A DNA stretch of 64,000 nt, taken from the NCBI GenBank assembly GCA_905250125.1, contig CAJNOL010000210.1, positions 1 through 64,000 of the forward strand, given 5' to 3'. Below, piece by piece: positions 49,001 through 63,891 of the stretch. Origin of the DNA: Rotaria sordida (lineage: Eukaryota; Rotifera; Eurotatoria; Philodinida; Philodinidae). The stretch's first letter is position 1. The number at the start of each line of letters is the position of its first letter. Both the position numbers and the translations under genes were made by a program. Under the pieces are notes generated by a model. It was not told the DNA's origin. It made no database searches and was given only the letters and a program-made list of their open reading frames with translations.

Positions 49001-50295
49001 GAACTAAAAAGTTATGGATCATTATATACTACAGAACAATTATTAACTCGATTATCAAAAAGTCAACTACAAATTGTAAATAAGAAAAACAAAAAAAGAT
49101 TAATTTTTGAGAGAAAAAATTTTATTTTTAGGTTAATGGTCAAACAGAAATTAAACAATTAAATGGGCAAGCTAATTGGAGTAAAAATAAACTAGCACAA
49201 TTACGTATGAGAATTGAAATGTTACTTGGTATATATCATCATTATGTTTTTGTAAAAAGAAATTGAATAAATTTTCTTTTTTTTTTTTTATTTTAACAGG
49301 TGAACGAGAAAGTCTTCTTGCTCGTGATCAAGAAGAACGACAACAAACTATGTATAAATATAAACGAGTTGAAAAATTTCGTCGTCAACAAAGTCCATTA
49401 TGGAATGCATTACATCCAAGTATTGTAAGTTAAATCATTTTTTATTATTTAACAAAAACAAAACTGATTTTTATTTACACTTATATATAATTAAGGATTA
49501 TGAAATGAATGTTGAAGAACTTGATAAAGCACTACGACAAATAAATGGAAATTTAATAACTCCCAAAGAATGTCAATATATTAAATTTGTATGTATTTTT
49601 ATATGAATTTAAAAGCAAAACAAAAAAAAAGAGGATTTCATTCTTTTCTTTTTTTTGTGTGTATGTTTTAGATTCTTAAAATTCCTGGTGTAAAACGTAT
49701 TAATTTAAAAGTATTCAGTATTATTGCTGCACTTTCAGAAAAAGTTAATCAAATTGAGTACGTTTAATGAAATTTAAAAATAAATTATTTTTATATTGAT
49801 TTTTATTATAGACCATTTGTTCGTAAATTAATTAATAAATTTGATTATGAAGCACTTGATATTAAAATGCAAAAAGCTAAAGTTAGAAATTTATATTACA
49901 AATAATTATCAATTAGATATTTTTCTTTTTATCTTTATTGATAGGAATTATTTTATCTTATGGCAGATAAAAGTCAAAAACTTGCACCAAAAGGTTATGT
50001 ACCACTTCGTGCTTTATGTATTGAATTAGCTGCAGGTGGAGTTGAACGCGATAATATTGAAAATGTAAATAGAAGTTAACTGACAAAAAAGAAAAAAGAA
50101 ATATTTTGATATCTTTATTTATTTTTTTTTTATTAGTGCAAGAAAAAATTTGATCGTGAAGGTAAAAATTATGTTGATTTTATGGATTGGCTTATTTATG
50201 TTCCATTATTTGTTGAAATTCATACACGAATTGTTTCCAATCCATTTCTTCGTTATGAAGATCCACTTAAACCACCAAAAGAACCAGAAAAATAA
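40017..50295 (+). CDS. Very large helical-repeat protein (LPPE repeats), 29 exons, 1,750 residues
   Basis: Exons: 40017-40237, 40312-40444, 40503-40540, 40597-40773, 40840-40973, 41047-41121, 41743-42198, 42261-43060, 44602-44962, 45035-45265, 45318-45518, 45598-45986, 46055-46319, 46368-46450, 46518-46589, 47479-47624, 47679-47786, 47843-48070, 48125-48224, 48663-48759, 48839-48930, 48980-49075, 49132-49228, 49300-49424, 49496-49588, 49672-49757, 49812-49881, 49945-50064 and 50137-50295. All junctions keep phase. Residues 1-190 are a unique N-terminus. About 190-1160 is a solenoid of 20-27-residue amphipathic helical repeats around LPPExRxxLLxxLLxNxDxL. A Lys/Pro linker (PKPKPEVKKPK) follows. 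The rest is a non-repetitive, conserved-looking C-terminus with a Gly-rich patch (GGVWTNVGGGGKYVHDAKQY), coiled coil, and EF-hand-like helical pairs (DYEMNVEELDKALRQINGNL; FDREGKNYVDFMDWL). No signal peptide or membrane segment. I do not recognise the family; a structural or ciliary/cytoskeletal role would be a guess. One intron carries a piggyBac-like MITE. Confidence 0.85.
41122..41742. other. Intron 6 of the large repeat-protein gene
   Basis: The donor is weak (G|GTTCAC) and the acceptor TTTTTTAG is good. The phase fits, giving ...RAKVTEQLIKS. No element termini seen. The weak donor leaves some doubt about the exact exon edge. Confidence 0.5.
43561..43962. mobile_element. piggyBac-like foldback MITE with TTAA target duplication
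   Basis: Flanked by TTAA at 43557-43560 and 43963-43966. Termini are CCCTTTCAGTACGAG on the left and CTCGTACTCAAAGAA on the right. The arms, about 180 bp each, pair closely (for example GGTGAGTTGAGCAC near 43677 with its complement near 43840, and CTTGTAAATGAAACC near 43711 with its complement near 43803). The loop is about 50 bp. A CCC terminus with TTAA is the hallmark of piggyBac-superfamily elements. No transposase. It lies in intron 8 of the large repeat-protein gene. Confidence 0.85.
43967..44139. mobile_element. Second piggyBac-like right end
   Basis: About 44105-44135 reads GACGCGACTTTGCGTC, then GCCCGTACTCAAAGGG, then TTAA (44136-44139). CGTACTCAAAGGG is a closer complement of the left terminus CCCTTTCAGTACG than the end at 43962, and the preceding text forms a short GACGC...GCGTC hairpin typical of subterminal sequence. 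Either a longer element spans 43561-44135, or a second, mostly deleted copy abuts the first. Confidence 0.55.
46590..47478. other. Intron 15 of the large repeat-protein gene
   Basis: 889 bp between a good donor (GAA|GTAAGG) and acceptor (CTCTATAG). A/T-rich; no element ends or coding recognised. Confidence 0.55.
48265..48420. repeat. Short inverted repeat in intron 19
   Basis: GAAGTTTTTATTAAAATCTC near 48304 pairs with GATTTTAACAAAAACTTC near 48366, and ATTAGTCTC pairs with GACTAAT, around a loop of about 25 bp. A small hairpin or MITE remnant. No target duplication identified. Confidence 0.5.
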
Positions 50296-53093
50296 ATTAT
50301 AACAAAGAAAAAAAATATTTAATATTACATTGGTTTTTTTGAGTTTAGTGTACATATGCCTAGTCACGTTTTTTTTTTTTTGAAAATTCACTAAACCAAA
50401 AAAAAAACATAATCAACTTGGATTTACATGCGATTTTATTTTATTTTTTATTAAATATATAATAAATGATAACAATAAACATTAATAAATAAAAAATAAA
50501 AATAAAACAATAAAAATTTTATTGAATATTATTATATCCGATTGGAAATATATACTTACCAGAATCTAGTGGATTAATATAATCACCTAAGATCATCATC
50601 TAAAAATAAAGTAGTTTTTTTTTTTGAAATTATGTTACTTATGATTGATGAATTCGTTGAAACTGAATTAATTGTGTAATAAAAAAAATCTAAAATTTGT
50701 TTTGCATTATGCAGATTTAGGGATACATCAATTTCTTGAACATAATGTCAAAGATGGCCTTGGTTTTTTTATTAAGAGTGCAGCTACCTGTCGATTGTTA
50801 ATATTAACTCTTATCAGGTTTTTGTCGATCTGTTAGTAACTGTGGTAAAAATTCATAGAAACACAACAAAGACTTCGAAATTTATCAAAAACTTTTTTAG
50901 TCTTTTTTCGTCCAATCAATTGATTCTGCAACCTATATTTTGCATTGAATAAAATCTAATCATAAATTCTAAAAGAATGTTTAAAACTGATCATAACTCT
51001 CTACATAAAAAAAAACCACATGTCTCGTATTAAGAGATACAACGCTCTTAAAAATTCTTTATATTATTAAGAATCAGTGCTTTCTTTAGATAGAAATTTA
51101 TTTCTCGAATAATATTATCTACAAATGATATCTATGAAGCTTTGTAAAAAACACTCATTCAACAAATACAATTTACCAGCATGAATACTCAACCAATTGT
51201 ATTTGTATATATACTTCTCGTGTACTCTACTGGATAGTTTGTTAGCAGTGATTCATCTCTCATCCTGTCCTTGATCTCTCTCTCTCTCTCTCTTTCTTCT
51301 TTAGCCATTGTTATCATTATTGTTATTTTTTTTCTTCTCTCTTTTCTTTATCTCTTATGATATATCTATATACGTATATGATTTAAAGATAACTGGATAT
51401 AAATTAAAAAAATTATGTTGAAACTTGTCGGATACGAGCTAACAGTACTCATTCTTGTTTTTTTCAGACTATTCAGAAAGACACTTATGCACTATAATAT
51501 GTTAAACGGTATTAATTTGATTTACCTTACTAATGTCGAAAAGCAAAAATATAGAATGTAAAAAAAAAAAGTCGAAATATATGATTTTATGATAGTTCTA
51601 ATGTTGGAAATGATTAGCATAGAAAATGGAAATATCAACAGTTGATTACTGGAACAAAGATGATAATCTCCGGTCAATTGGTAAAGTATAATGGGGCTGT
51701 AAGTGTAGGCGTGAGTGGGCGCGTTTTCTTCGTTCTCATCTACCCACACCCACACCCTCCATACCCTCAAGTCAGCATTTTTATCTTTCCATCTTTTTAC
51801 ATGTCGGCATATTTAGCGATCGAAATTTTTCTATTTGACTAAAATATTTTCTAGCATGCGTACTTTATGAGTATTTTGACGAAGGAAAAACTAAGCTAAT
51901 TCAGGTATCAAGGTTTATTATATTTACTATCGTTAACGTCAAGGTCGTCATTCTTAAGATATATATTCACATTTGTCATCTGTCGTTTATTACCGTCTGT
52001 ATTTATTGTTAATAAAATATTTCCCACGTTATCAACATATTGTTTTATTGATTTATACTGAAAAAATACTTTCATGAGAATATTTCAAGTGCATTTTTAC
52101 TTCACCTAATGTAAATTTTTCTATTGAATTTGAGATTATCAAAAGCTAAATGTTCGAAATTCGTAGTACTAATCGTTTAATAGTAATCTCTTTGTAAAGG
52201 TAAATCAATAATTAAAAAACAACAGTATGTTAATAAATTTTTGATATTTTTAAAACCATTTTATAATGAGATTTGTTTATCTCTTTGTTTTTTTCATTGA
52301 TCAAATAATTGTTTTATGTTATCCATTTCTTTCAATATTATTCTGTTAGGAACAAAAAAATGATATTCGAATATGTCCATTGTGATACTATATATAATAA
52401 GTTATTCTTTAGCAAACATTTTCCCACTGAAAATATTTCTAAATAACATCTTTCAACATGTTTATTTTGGAATTAGTTATCATAATATACTGAATTATTG
52501 TGATTGTATCTGAATTTATTATAAGTGAGTCATGTCAACGTGGAATTACTAATATGATGATACATAAGAACTTATATATGGGGAAGTATTGGCCAGACAA
52601 CTTATGCGTCATTTATTGTACACGATAATCAAAGAATCAAATTTGTCTATGACGGATTCTTTTGTCTTGTGAAATTGCGTCTTTTCATGTGATACTCGTG
52701 ATGTATATGGAAAATATATTTATTACTGCAACTCTTTTCTTTTTTCAGATCATTGATATACATATTTTTATTTCTTTCTTTTCTTCGCTGAGAAAATGAT
52801 TCTTTATGTAATAATAACTTCTGTTGTGTTAAAGGGTATACAACAGATAAAAATATTCGCACTTTTTATTATCAGTATACACACGTCTATTATGCATTGT
52901 AATTTAAAAATTATGCTCTTATCACGTATTTTTCTTACATTTGAAGTTCGAATAATTTGTGCTAGAGATATAAACAATAGACGTGACTTATATTTTTTCT
53001 ATAGATCAAAGATTTGATTCCTTTGATATTCACTGTTTAGGTTTTTATCTTTATTTTTATTTTTTATTTTGTAGATATATTATTTATATAAAC
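50296..53093. other. Intergenic between the large repeat gene and choline kinase
   Basis: A/T-rich. It holds a CT microsatellite (51273-51294) and, at about 51690-51765, a GT-rich then CA-rich pair of arms including CTACCCACACCCACACCC. No coding region supported. Confidence 0.5.
51741..51760. repeat. Short telomere-like CCCACA repeat
   Basis: TACCCACACCCACACCCTCC contains two CCCACA units, the complement of TGTGGG, which is the reported bdelloid telomere unit. It is opposed about 35 bp upstream by GTGTAGGCGTGAGTGGGC, making an imperfect inverted pair. With only two units this may be chance. Confidence 0.3.
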
Positions 53094-55495
<2,402 letters not shown>

Positions 55496-57395
55496 TGGAA
55501 GTTTTTTTTTTTATTTTTTTTTTTTGTCAACTTTTTATAAATGTTTACATTGCTATTGTATACATCTATATTTTTTTTTTTCGATTGAAGCAAAATTTTT
55601 TTAAAAAAAAATTAGTAATTTTTTTTTTTTTAAATCTTTTTTTCTATTTGTTTTGCTTCATTCTTGTTTTCAACGGAGAGATTATGAATGAATCAAAAAA
55701 CGTTTTACAATGATGAGTCACATGTTGCTGACGTGGAAATGTCGAGTGTTCTAGCCTTGAATGTAGCAAGTTGAAGATATTTATCTGTGTCCCTGACTGA
55801 TGATGATCTATAATATAATGGTTTTTGTAGACGACGATTGCATTATAATACTGTCAATCTTTTCTCTATTTTTTTTTTTCTTCTTCAATGTTGATATCAT
55901 TAACTTGTTCTTCGCCCCTTTCTTGATAAGTTTTCTTTTCTCCTCTTTTTTTTTAATCATTACTAGACGTACATTTAACCACCAACAGATTTATACAACT
56001 TCAACAATTATCATTTATTGGTGTTAACGTCGCGTGCTTCGAATATATAATAAAAATACAAAATTTTGATAAATTGTCGATAGATCTTTCTCTCTCTGCT
56101 CTTTTTCTTCTTTGATATTAATCTGAAGTATAAAAAAACAGGATCAAAGTGACTTTGTATGTTCGAATGATTGATTATTGTCTATCTATTGTTGTGTATT
56201 TGCCTAATAGATGACCTTTTCCACTATGTATTCTATGTCTATTTTAACATCTGGTATTAAATGTGATTCTTTATACATTGTTGCTTAAGAAATTTATGTT
56301 TGTACTATTTTCCGATCAAACAGTGGTTACGATAGAATTTCTCTCTTTTTTCTTCTTCTTTTTCTTCCTTCTTTTCTTCTAGTAAGCCTATTCTTTTTAT
56401 TTTGTTTTTTTTTTTGCGTTTCTTGTCATTTGGTATAGTGCAGTAGAGAGGAGAAAAGCAGAAAAAAATGGTTGTTATAGATTTAGAACTACTTTTTTTT
56501 CTTTTTTTTTTCTACACTCGTATTCGTGCATAAGTGTCGTTTTTTTTTATGACATAAAACAAAAGTGTCATATACGTATGGTAATGTCTCTGTTATACGT
56601 TGATCTCAAGTGTCAAACGAATTATGACTATGCTTCATGTACAACTATGACTTCTTCGTATTCAATACGTAAAAATGATATGCATTCGTTGAATGACACC
56701 ATCGTATTCTCATATGTTTTCAACGGCTTCTTTTGTTCATCGTTTTTTCTTCTGGTTCTTTCGTCATTTTTTTTCTCTATATGATAGCCTTTTGACCTCA
56801 TCAACGCCACATGCAGGTGTTTACTCATACTATACTATTTGATTATATGCCTTATCTGTGTATGTTGCTCTTTTTTCTTTCCCTAAACTAGTATTGACAC
56901 ATCTTTTATTGATTATAGATTGATAATTACGAGACTTCCGAATTCAGCTTCAAACAAATTTAAAAATATACATGCACGTATAGTAGTAGAATGATTACAC
57001 AATATTGAACAGAGCGAGTCGTCCGTTAATATTTGTTGTCGAGTTTGATTAGACACAATGTCTATCTATTTCTTCTGCGTCGTTCATTGTATGACAAAGA
57101 GAATGAGAAAGCAAAAAAAGAGTATAAAACCAATTTCGTTTGCTCTCTTTCTTTCGCTTGCGCAAATATTCGATTCATATCGTTTGTGATGCCGAATAGT
57201 GTTTCGAATTAAACGTTGGACTAGTGTACAAATATATATATGTATATATATATGTTGGCATCATTTTATTTCATTACGCAATTTTTCATTTTACTAGTTT
57301 TGCTATAAGCAATGAGTGCATCAATCTTAAAAATAAATTTCAATATTTTTCTTTTAGATTTTTTGTTAATCGATTAAAGTTTTCTTTTTTCACCA
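55496..57395. other. Intergenic between choline kinase and GGPS1
   Basis: T-rich tracts after the kinase stop, then A/T-rich sequence with many pyrimidine runs. The open frames near 55490-56030 and 56580-56830 are low-complexity and have no family features. The right end is the GGPS1 5' flank. Confidence 0.5.
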
Positions 57396-59054
57396 ATGAT
57401 GGAAAGTAAAGAATTATCAACAGCAGATCCCGATCAAGAAAATAAGGTAATTTATTTCGATGTTTTGCTTTTTTTTTTTCAATTATTATTAACAATAGAT
57501 TCTTCTTGAGCCTTATGAATACATACGAACTATACCTGGTAAACAAATTCGACCGAAATTGATTAAAGTAAGAATATTAATGATTTATTTTGTTATCATA
57601 GTATACATTTACTTTTTTATTTGTTATTTAAAGGCCTTTAACCTTTGGCTTCATATACCTGAAGATAAACTTCTTGTTATCGGAGATCTTGTTGAAATGC
57701 TTCACAATGCATCACTACTTATCGATGATATACAAGATAGTTCAAAATTACGTCGTGGTTCGCCTGTTGCACATAGTATCTATGGTGTTCCATTAACGAT
57801 TAATGCTGCCAATTATGTTTATTTTTTGGCTATGCAAAAAGCTCTCACATTAAAACATCCAGATGTAACACAAATATTTGTTGGTATGATTCAATCCATA
57901 TTATGATTATAGAAAAAAAATTCCTAATAAAATTAGATATATATATATATATAAGCAGTATTAGATAAAAATCTTTTATTGAATAGATACAAAAAAAGGA
58001 CACTATGACCATTATAATTATAAAGAATAATAAATCATATATCTCATTGTATTATAAGAAAGATTCTAATGTAGTAACTAATTAAATTTGCTTATATTTG
58101 ATGTCAGAAAAAGAATGGATGATTTGATCCAGATAAGATAATATGAACAGTCATTATTTATTATTTCAATGTCAGATACTCTCTGTATGTGATTAGAAAT
58201 ACTATCGTAGAAGAATATATATCTCATCTCTAAAATCTGATAAAATTCTTTCATTAACTAGTCCTTGTATTAAAAATTATCAAATAAATAATTTTTTGTT
58301 TTATACAACTATTTCTTTTTTATGGTTAGATCAAATGCTCGAATTACATCATGGTCAAGGAATGGAAATATGGTGGCGTGATAATTTTGTATCACCATCT
58401 GAAGATGAATATCGTCAAATGGTTATGAGAAAATGTGGTGGTCTATTTAATTTAGGTGTACGTCTTATGCAATTATTTGCACCAATAGAAATACGTAATA
58501 CATATAATTTTGATAGATTATGTCAATTATTATCACTTTTATTTCAAATACGTGATGATTATTGTAATTTAATATCGGAAGAATATGCAAGTAATAAATC
58601 ATATTGTGAAGATTTAACTGAAGGAAAATTTTCATTTCCAATATTACATGCTGTTAATACACGTGAAACAGATACACGTATAATACATATATTAAAACAA
58701 CGTACACAAGATGTTGAATTAAAACGTTATTGTGTTCAATTATTACATGATTTTGGTTCAATTGAATATACACAAAAAACATGTGATGAATTATCAAAAC
58801 AAGTTTATGATGAAATAGATATATTAGGTGGAAATAATTATTTAGAAAAAATTATACAAAATTTAATGGAAGTATTTCGTATAGATGATCGTGATGAAGA
58901 AGAAAATGGTAATATTGAAGGTAGTGAAGAAGTTGATAATACATTTGTAACTGATCAAATTGATGATGATGAACAAACATCTTATGAAGAAAATAATAGA
59001 AACTATAAGAAGATGACACCGCCTTCTAATACTAATGGTAGATATCATACTTGA
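57396..59054 (+). CDS. GGPS1: Geranylgeranyl diphosphate synthase
   Basis: Four exons: 57396-57446, 57499-57567, 57634-57883 and 58330-59054. In phase, 364 residues. It tracks animal GGPS1 throughout: ILLEPYEYIRTIPGKQIRPK at the N-terminus, LVEMLHNASLLIDDIQDSSK with the first Asp-rich motif DDIQD, RRGSPVAHSIYGVPLTINAA, ELHHGQGMEIWWRDN, then FQIRDDYCN as the second Asp-rich motif and CEDLTEGKFSFPILHAV. The enzyme condenses farnesyl diphosphate with isopentenyl diphosphate to give the C20 donor for Rab and Rho prenylation. An acidic, Asn-rich tail of about 60 residues (from RIDDRDEEENG) extends past the usual ~300-residue end. A second ATG immediately follows the first. Intron 3 (446 bp) is longer than the others. 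Confidence 0.95.
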
Positions 59055-62000
59055 TTGTATATTAACTTTCAATTGAATGATATATATACATATATATATA
59101 TAATACATATTTCACAGTGAAATGGACGTTGTTATTTCTTCACTAGTCATGTTTTTCTTCCTATTTTCCTTTTTTTTTTCTCGCTGTTTATTATATTTGC
59201 TCTATATTAATTGTTTTTTTTATTATTATTGTTGTCCGTTCAATTCTATATGAAAAAATTCTTCTAACACACTAGAGAAAAGAAATCGACCCAAAAATTG
59301 TTTAAAAGAGAAGTTTAGTAGTTTATAAAGAAAAAAAAAATGTTTGAACAAAAAAAAAACAAATAATAACGATTATTTTATTTTATTAATTTATCAGTGA
59401 TATTTTTATCATTATATTGTGTATTAACTTTAACAAAAAAAAAACAAACTACCTATAGAACGTATCTTATTATTTATTAAATTTGAGAATGTATTTAAAA
59501 AATTAAACAAAAAAGTGTTACATCTATTTTTTGTGAAAATAAAGTAGAAATTAAAGATCATGATAATTTTTAGAAAAATTCAAAACTATCAAATTAATAA
59601 TATAAAAGAAGAAAATTATATTTGAAGTGATGTATTTCAAAAAAAAAAACCATAGGAGAAAATGTTACATGAATAATTGTTTGATCTAGGATAAGATAAA
59701 ACTTTTGTACATAATCATTACGTTAAGGATTATGTAGAATTTTGGTATGTTTGTTCAATTTTTGATGGAATCTCGATAATATGAAAAGATTATTGATTTT
59801 TAGTTTATCGATGAATCGCTGTGGAATGAAGCAAAAATATCAATGAAATTCTATATATAGAAATATTTGTAGACAATTACGATTGAATTAATATAGTTAC
59901 GTTTTACTTGTGTGTTTAAATAAGTTAATTTTCGATTTTCTTCTTTAATATTAAACAATAAATTTAATCAGTAATGGTTCGAAAGCAATCAATATTGGAG
60001 AGGGGGGGGGGGGGGGGGGTGGAGTAATCGTGATTTTTTGCAAAAGAAGGATATCTTTTCTCTAACAGAATGTAAAGAGACAATATCATTTGTGATGGGA
60101 AAAAAAGAAAAAAATTTCCGCAATTCGGAGTGCTACATATCTGTGTGTGATGGTACAATCGTTACTGACGTTTTGCTTTGATGTTTATTATGTATGTGCA
60201 TTTGTTTCGCTCGGTAATTTCTCTTCGTTTCTTGTTGTTCGCGCTTTATATTTTGATATTGATATGTTTTTATTTTTCATTAGTTACATTCACTTTTCTC
60301 TCTTTATTCATATTTCACTCTTCACTCAGACACATATTCATTCACTTTTACTCACATTTCTCTCTTCATTCACTTCTTCTCTCATATTCTTTAATCTCTC
60401 TTTGATTGTCACCTTATCTTGATCTCTTTCTGCTTATTAAATATATCGTTGGATCTTTTTTCACATTCAATTCTGATTTTCTCTCTCATCATTGTCATTG
60501 CCTATCATTATTATTGTGAGACATGGCATCTTTAATAGTTGCATCTCATATAACATTCATCGACATATAACACCTCCGATCGGACCACAGCTGGATTTAA
60601 TATATTTTTATATTTAATTTTAAATCTATTAAGAAAATAAATCTTGTAATTCTAAGAGAGTTTATATTTCATTTGAGTCTTTACTAAAATATTTCTATAA
60701 GAATAGAAATGATTTTTTTTGTTCAATGCATAAATCTGTGTTCATGCCTATGACAATGATATTATTCATAGATGAAATTGGTATTGATACAGGTACCAGT
60801 CGTCAAAAGTCTAGATTAATCTTGTCTCTGATGTAGATCTTCATTGCATGAAATCAAGTACTAAATATTATGTTGAGTGCATAATATATATGCATCTTTA
60901 TTTATTAAAAAGATTGTTTAAAACAATGGCGTAAAAAAAATTATTTTCATTTTACATCGACAAAGTGATAGAAAGATATCAGTAACAAATAAAATATCTT
61001 ATAACTGTCGCGGTGACGTTAATCACCTTCAGAAAAGTAACTGATCCAAAAAATAAACCAAATATATCATTATAAAACTCATCCATATAAATGCTAAAAA
61101 AGAAGGCTAATATTTCAAGCATATTATTGTCGTAATTCGGCTCAATGACACATTATCAATGTCTTCTTCCTAGAACCTTTAGATGATGATATGTCCTCTA
61201 ATCGCACATTCATAGCATCGTCACTATTCAATGCTTTCTGTATCTGCATCTCATCACGTTCTTACAATATGATAAAATTTCTCTTTTGGTATTCTGATTT
61301 AGCTATAGTTACGAGTCAGCTTACTTCTTTTTTTTTCATTCATTTTAGAAATGTTTGTTTTTTCTTTTGTAATTGAATCTTCATTTATATCTAAATTCGA
61401 ATCAGGCATCTCAAGTAAGAGTTGCCGCTACAAATTAGATATCCGATCGTACCGCGGATAGTTTTGTTGTGACCTTCGAGAAAGGTAATATATTAGTAAA
61501 ATTTTCACGATATAGGACAGTGGATTAATGGAAATGATACTATAATGATTAAATGATAATAGCAAACAATGAGAGCAGATAAAATACAAAACAGAATAGT
61601 TGAGTAAATTATCAAGATTCTCGATATGAGAAAGTTCTAAGAGATATTTGCAGTGTCTCAAAAATGATTGTAATCAGATATTTGAAAAATTGTCAAAAAT
61701 TTGATACTGTTTCTACAATCTTTAATATGATCTATGTTGTAGATATTATGAAGGCTAATATGTATTGAATTTTCTTATTTGATTTTGATTAGGAGAAACA
61801 TCTGTAGTTAATATGCGGCTATTAGTTCTTTCTATGAAGTTTTACAATTGTACTCATGTTTCTGTTACTCAATAAAAGTTTTATGTCACAAATTCAATCA
61901 AAATTTCTATAAGTTCTTACTTAGAATTTATAGTTCAATACTTGTCATAAAGCTCAATATTGTTTAATCAACTAGTTCAACCATCATGATGAAAGTGAAA

Positions 62001-63370
62001 TATTTTTTTTTTTACTTTTACTCAACAACTTATAATTGTAAACATATAAAAAGATTGTTCTTTATTAGAAAACTTTATTTATTCGATAAAGTACTATCAT
62101 CATTAGCTGTTACTGCAGCTTGTTCTTTATGCGCCACTATGCTGCGAGCAATTAAGTCAAGTATGGCGATAGGAAGCCATGTAACAAGTGAAATTAAGAA
62201 TCAATATACAATAGAACCTCTCGATATGAGAGTATCTCTTTATTCTGAATAGTGTATTCTTATTTCCAGTCCCATGAATAATAACAACCTTTGTAATGTG
62301 AGCAACATATGCTTTGTCTCTCTCACACGTAAAACGAGAAAAACATGGTGTTATGTGTATTATGTTATGATAAACAATCATGAGATACATAGGAAAAAAC
62401 GAATGAACTAGTCGTGGATATTTAAAAGAAAAAAACAAACAATATTATTTAACAACAACAGTACATGGTGTAATGTTTCATCATTTTTCTTTTTAATAAA
62501 AAGATGACCTTGTGTGCAGCAGACAAGCGATTGTAACTGAATACTTATAGGTTGAAAACAAAGAAAAGAAACTGAAAACCTGTCAATAATGAGTACTTTT
62601 GACCGACCTTCGATGTTACTCATATTAGAGAAGTTTTTCTGTAACAGGAAAACAATCTTTGTGATTTTTCATATATATTATCTTACATCAAAAGCAAGCG
62701 TATGAGCAATACTACAACGAAATACATATTGAACCCATTGAATTTAAAAATGATCATTCATACAAATTTTTCTACCACTAAAATAAATAATTCTTCCAAA
62801 TATACAAGCTACATATATGAATAATAATAATGACTAAAACTCTTTTTTTCTATTTTTTCATCAAGATTAGATATAGCAATTTCTGGTGTTGTCATTGGCT
62901 ATGTAATAAGTATCTAATTGAAAATGGAAGAAATATTCTAATTAATTAAACTATTTATATCAAATTCATTCACCTAACATGTTTTGAATAGTCCAAACTA
63001 ACGAGTACTTTTTGAATTTTGATTCAAATCGAAATCAATCATTAACAACACCCTGCTGATTATTCTTTTTTTACATAGTAAAAGTAAATCGATGCAAAAG
63101 AAATTTATTTTATAGATCAATCATATTAAATGTATTTACTGATTTGTACTAAAAACTTCAAGCTTTTCTTTTTCGCTATTGTTCATTATCATGTGAACTT
63201 GCTTTTATTTTTTAATAAAGGAATATTAGATAAAATCTTTTTTCATATTTTCATCTATCATATGAAAAGCAAAACGATTATAAGAGAAATTATTAAATCT
63301 TATGATTAATTATAAAATGAAAATTTATTTTTAATATGTTAAATTTAAATGCAAAAAAAAGTTTTATTTT
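59055..63370. other. Long intergenic region, nothing recognised
   Basis: It runs from the GGPS1 stop to the VPS25 stop, so it holds both 3' flanks. It contains an 18-base poly-G tract (60002-60019), TTCACT-rich text at about 60290-60400, and many A/T runs. Short open frames (for example near 61990-62250) lack protein character. No element ends were identified with confidence. Confidence 0.45.
60002..60019 (+). repeat. Poly-G tract of 18
   Basis: Eighteen consecutive G in otherwise A/T-rich DNA, followed by TGGAG. It could fold as a G-quadruplex or be an amplification-prone assembly spot. Confidence 0.9.
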
Positions 63371-63891
63371 CTACAAAAATTTAACACCTTCAGCTCCATT
63401 ATCTGAAAACACAGTAGCTTGACCACGTCTTTCGAGTTCCATAAGAATACGACGAAAAAGATTTTCATCAATTTTATGAAATTCTACAAATATACAATAA
63501 ATTAAAATCTTTTTTTTTAATATACAATAAACAAATGAAGAAAATTCATACCAGCTGAAAGTGTATCATCACTATATAATAATTCATAGAATGTACAAAC
63601 TGTTCCATTCATACCTCGTGATGTTATCTTTTAAAATAAATAAATAAATAAAAAATATAAAATTGCATATTTAATTAAATAATATACCCAATGATGAACT
63701 GTTTTAGCCCATTCTTCAATTGATTTCCATAAGACTAAACAATGTCGTTTATTTTTATCTTGCCATTCAATATTACCTAAGTTTAATTAAATATATATAA
63801 ATTATATTTTCGGTTTTTTTCTTCTCTATATTTCTACCTCGACTACGTAATTCTTCAAGTAAAACTTGAATAAAATTATTATCCAATTGAC
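63371..63891 (-). CDS. VPS25: VPS25 (ESCRT-II subunit), C-terminal part
   Basis: Four exons on the minus strand: 63838-63891, 63688-63776, 63552-63627 and 63371-63483. They join in phase; the 5' exons lie right of the window. The protein reads QLDNNFIQVLLEELRSRGNI, then EWQDKNKRHCLVLWKSIEEW (family pattern LEELRKKGNLEW...LIMWRRPEEW), then MNGTVCTFYELLYSDDT, and EFHKIDENLFRRILMELERR ending EGVKFL (family ...GVKFF). These are the two winged-helix domains of VPS25. VPS25 is the double subunit at the tips of the Y-shaped ESCRT-II complex and recruits ESCRT-III during multivesicular body formation. About two thirds of the usual ~175 residues are present. Confidence 0.9.

Noticed and set aside
62200-62260. 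Pogo/Tigger-like end (AGAACCTCTCGATATGAGAG)
   Set aside because: A similar phrase near 61620 is in the wrong arrangement for a terminal inverted repeat, and no TA-bounded unit could be drawn.
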